The translations under genes were made by a program, and so were the position numbers. From CAMFKD01 sp964436955 (GTDB lineage Bacteria > Chlamydiota > Chlamydiia > Chlamydiales > JAJFMA01): 6,894 nucleotides of DNA. The notes beneath the pieces are model-generated. The model made no database searches and was not told the origin of the DNA. It saw only the letters and a list, made by a program, of their open reading frames with translations. The DNA is taken from the NCBI GenBank assembly GCA_964436955.1, contig CAYTFC010000122.1:1-6894 (forward strand). Reading direction: 5' to 3'. Numbering within the stretch: the stretch's first letter is position 1; each line of letters starts with the position of its first letter. Of the stretch, positions 6,626 to 6,894 are shown one piece after another.

Positions 6626-6653
6626 ATTATAAAAATTCTAATTTTATTCTAAG
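6626..6653 (-). promoter_or_regulatory. Possible promoter of the ankyrin gene
   Basis: A perfect TATAAT lies on the minus strand at 6631-6626, with a weak -35 (CTTAGA, 6653-6648) at 16-bp spacing. A start near 6619 would give a leader of about 63 nt. The surrounding stretch 6570-6660 is extremely AT-rich, so chance -10 boxes are expected (one also exists on the plus strand at 6602-6607). Such AT-rich DNA would also suit a silencing nucleoid protein. Confidence 0.3.
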
Positions 6654-6703
6654 TTAATAGAAAATATGAACAGTAGCTAAAGATTTGGTAGATTGAACTA
6701 AGA

Positions 6704-6721
6704 AAAGATCGGACGATCTTT
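6704..6721. repeat. 8-bp palindrome AAAGATCG-GA-CGATCTTT
   Basis: This is a perfect inverted repeat with a 2-nt centre, about 150 bp upstream of the ankyrin start codon and 70-85 bp upstream of its predicted -10. The tight centre and near-perfect symmetry suit a dimeric regulator site as well as a small hairpin. In the minus direction it is followed by TTTTCTT, so a weak terminator is the alternative. Confidence 0.4.
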
Positions 6722-6731
6722 AGATAAAAGC

Positions 6732-6809
6732 AAAAAAACTATAAGGGGTAATCAGGTAGGGGCTCGCGGTATCTCACATTGAGAGGGTCCTCGGCCCCTG
6801 ATTGCTACC
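6732..6809 (-). terminator. Complex hairpin followed by T7, possible terminator or repeat element
   Basis: AGGGGC (6758-6763) pairs with GCCCCT (6794-6799), and inside it TCTCA-CAT-TGAGA (6772-6784) pairs perfectly. The outer flanks GGTAATCAGG and the complement of 6797-6809 also pair with small bulges. Read on the minus strand the hairpin is followed, after 6-9 nt, by seven T's (6738-6732). This would end a minus-strand transcript entering from the right edge and insulate the ankyrin gene. The shared 11-mer with the left end of the window suggests it also belongs to a repeat family. Confidence 0.45.
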
Positions 6810-6894
6810 CAATGCTGTCAACTTAAAACCCAACTACCGACATCGCGCTTGAACACAGCCGTTCTTTCCTAGTGAAACGTTGCGCATCGAAGGC
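6809..6894. mobile_element. Possible end of an IS element entering from the right
   Basis: CAATGCTGTCAACTTAAAAC (6810-6829) resembles, from memory, the terminal inverted repeats of IS4/IS231-type elements (of the form TAATGCCGATCAGTTAAGG). A minus-strand frame ends with a TAA inside this stretch (6825-6823), as happens when a transposase gene reaches the element's tip. The other end lies outside the window, so this is a pattern-level suggestion only. Confidence 0.3.
6823..6894 (-). CDS. Partial C-terminus of an unidentified minus-strand ORF
   Basis: The frame is open from the window edge to a TAA at 6825-6823: 23 codons ending RKERLCSSAMSVVGF. It has no start within the window and could continue rightwards. 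It is followed on the same strand by the hairpin and T-tract at 6732-6809, the arrangement expected for a real gene end. If the IS interpretation is right it is the tail of a transposase; otherwise it is unassigned. At this length it may be a chance open frame. Confidence 0.3.
   Translation of the reverse strand, partial: AFDAQRFTRKERLCSSAMSVVGF

Overview
The window looks like a chromosomal segment of a member of the Chlamydiae, most likely an amoeba- or arthropod-associated ('environmental') lineage rather than Chlamydia itself. The evidence is a coiled-coil plus C4 zinc-ribbon protein of the CdsZ/CT398 type, followed directly by a type-A RNase P RNA. That RNA lacks the usual GGU in its L15 region, which as I recall is a chlamydial trait. 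A very large ankyrin-repeat protein lies next to it, as is common in amoeba-adapted chlamydiae. No search was run, so the taxonomic call is an inference.

Layout from left to right. Positions 1-86 form a perfect 18-bp inverted repeat around a 50-nt centre. A two-gene minus-strand operon (92-1657) follows: a small protein with a starch/glycogen-binding-like domain, then a PfkB-family sugar kinase. A sigma70-like promoter (TTGACG-17-TACAAA) drives it, flanked by a 9-bp direct repeat that could be an operator. A divergent intergenic region of about 195 bp leads to the plus-strand cdsZ-like gene (1853-2623) and then rnpB (about 2640-3022). The outermost rnpB helix plus eight T's doubles as its terminator.

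Beyond rnpB, about 110 bp separate it from a convergent minus-strand gene of 1140 codons (3134-6556). Its product has an unrecognised helical N-terminus, some 20 consecutive ankyrin repeats, and a C-terminal region of about 300 residues. That region carries His-Asn-Gln-Cys signatures reminiscent of a papain-like or CE-clan cysteine protease with His ahead of Cys. It is the best candidate in the window for an undescribed function, plausibly a secreted host-directed effector.

The right end (6557-6894) has an AT-rich promoter region, a small perfect palindrome, a complex hairpin, and what may be the end of a mobile element with the last 23 codons of a minus-strand ORF. The 11-mer TGATTGCTACC occurs at both outer ends of the window, three copies in all, suggesting a dispersed repeat family around this block.

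The two halves look functionally different. The left half is conserved housekeeping or lifestyle content: sugar/glycogen metabolism, a type III secretion/sigma54-associated factor and tRNA processing. The right half is accessory: a large ankyrin gene, AT-rich flanks and repeat or IS-like sequence.
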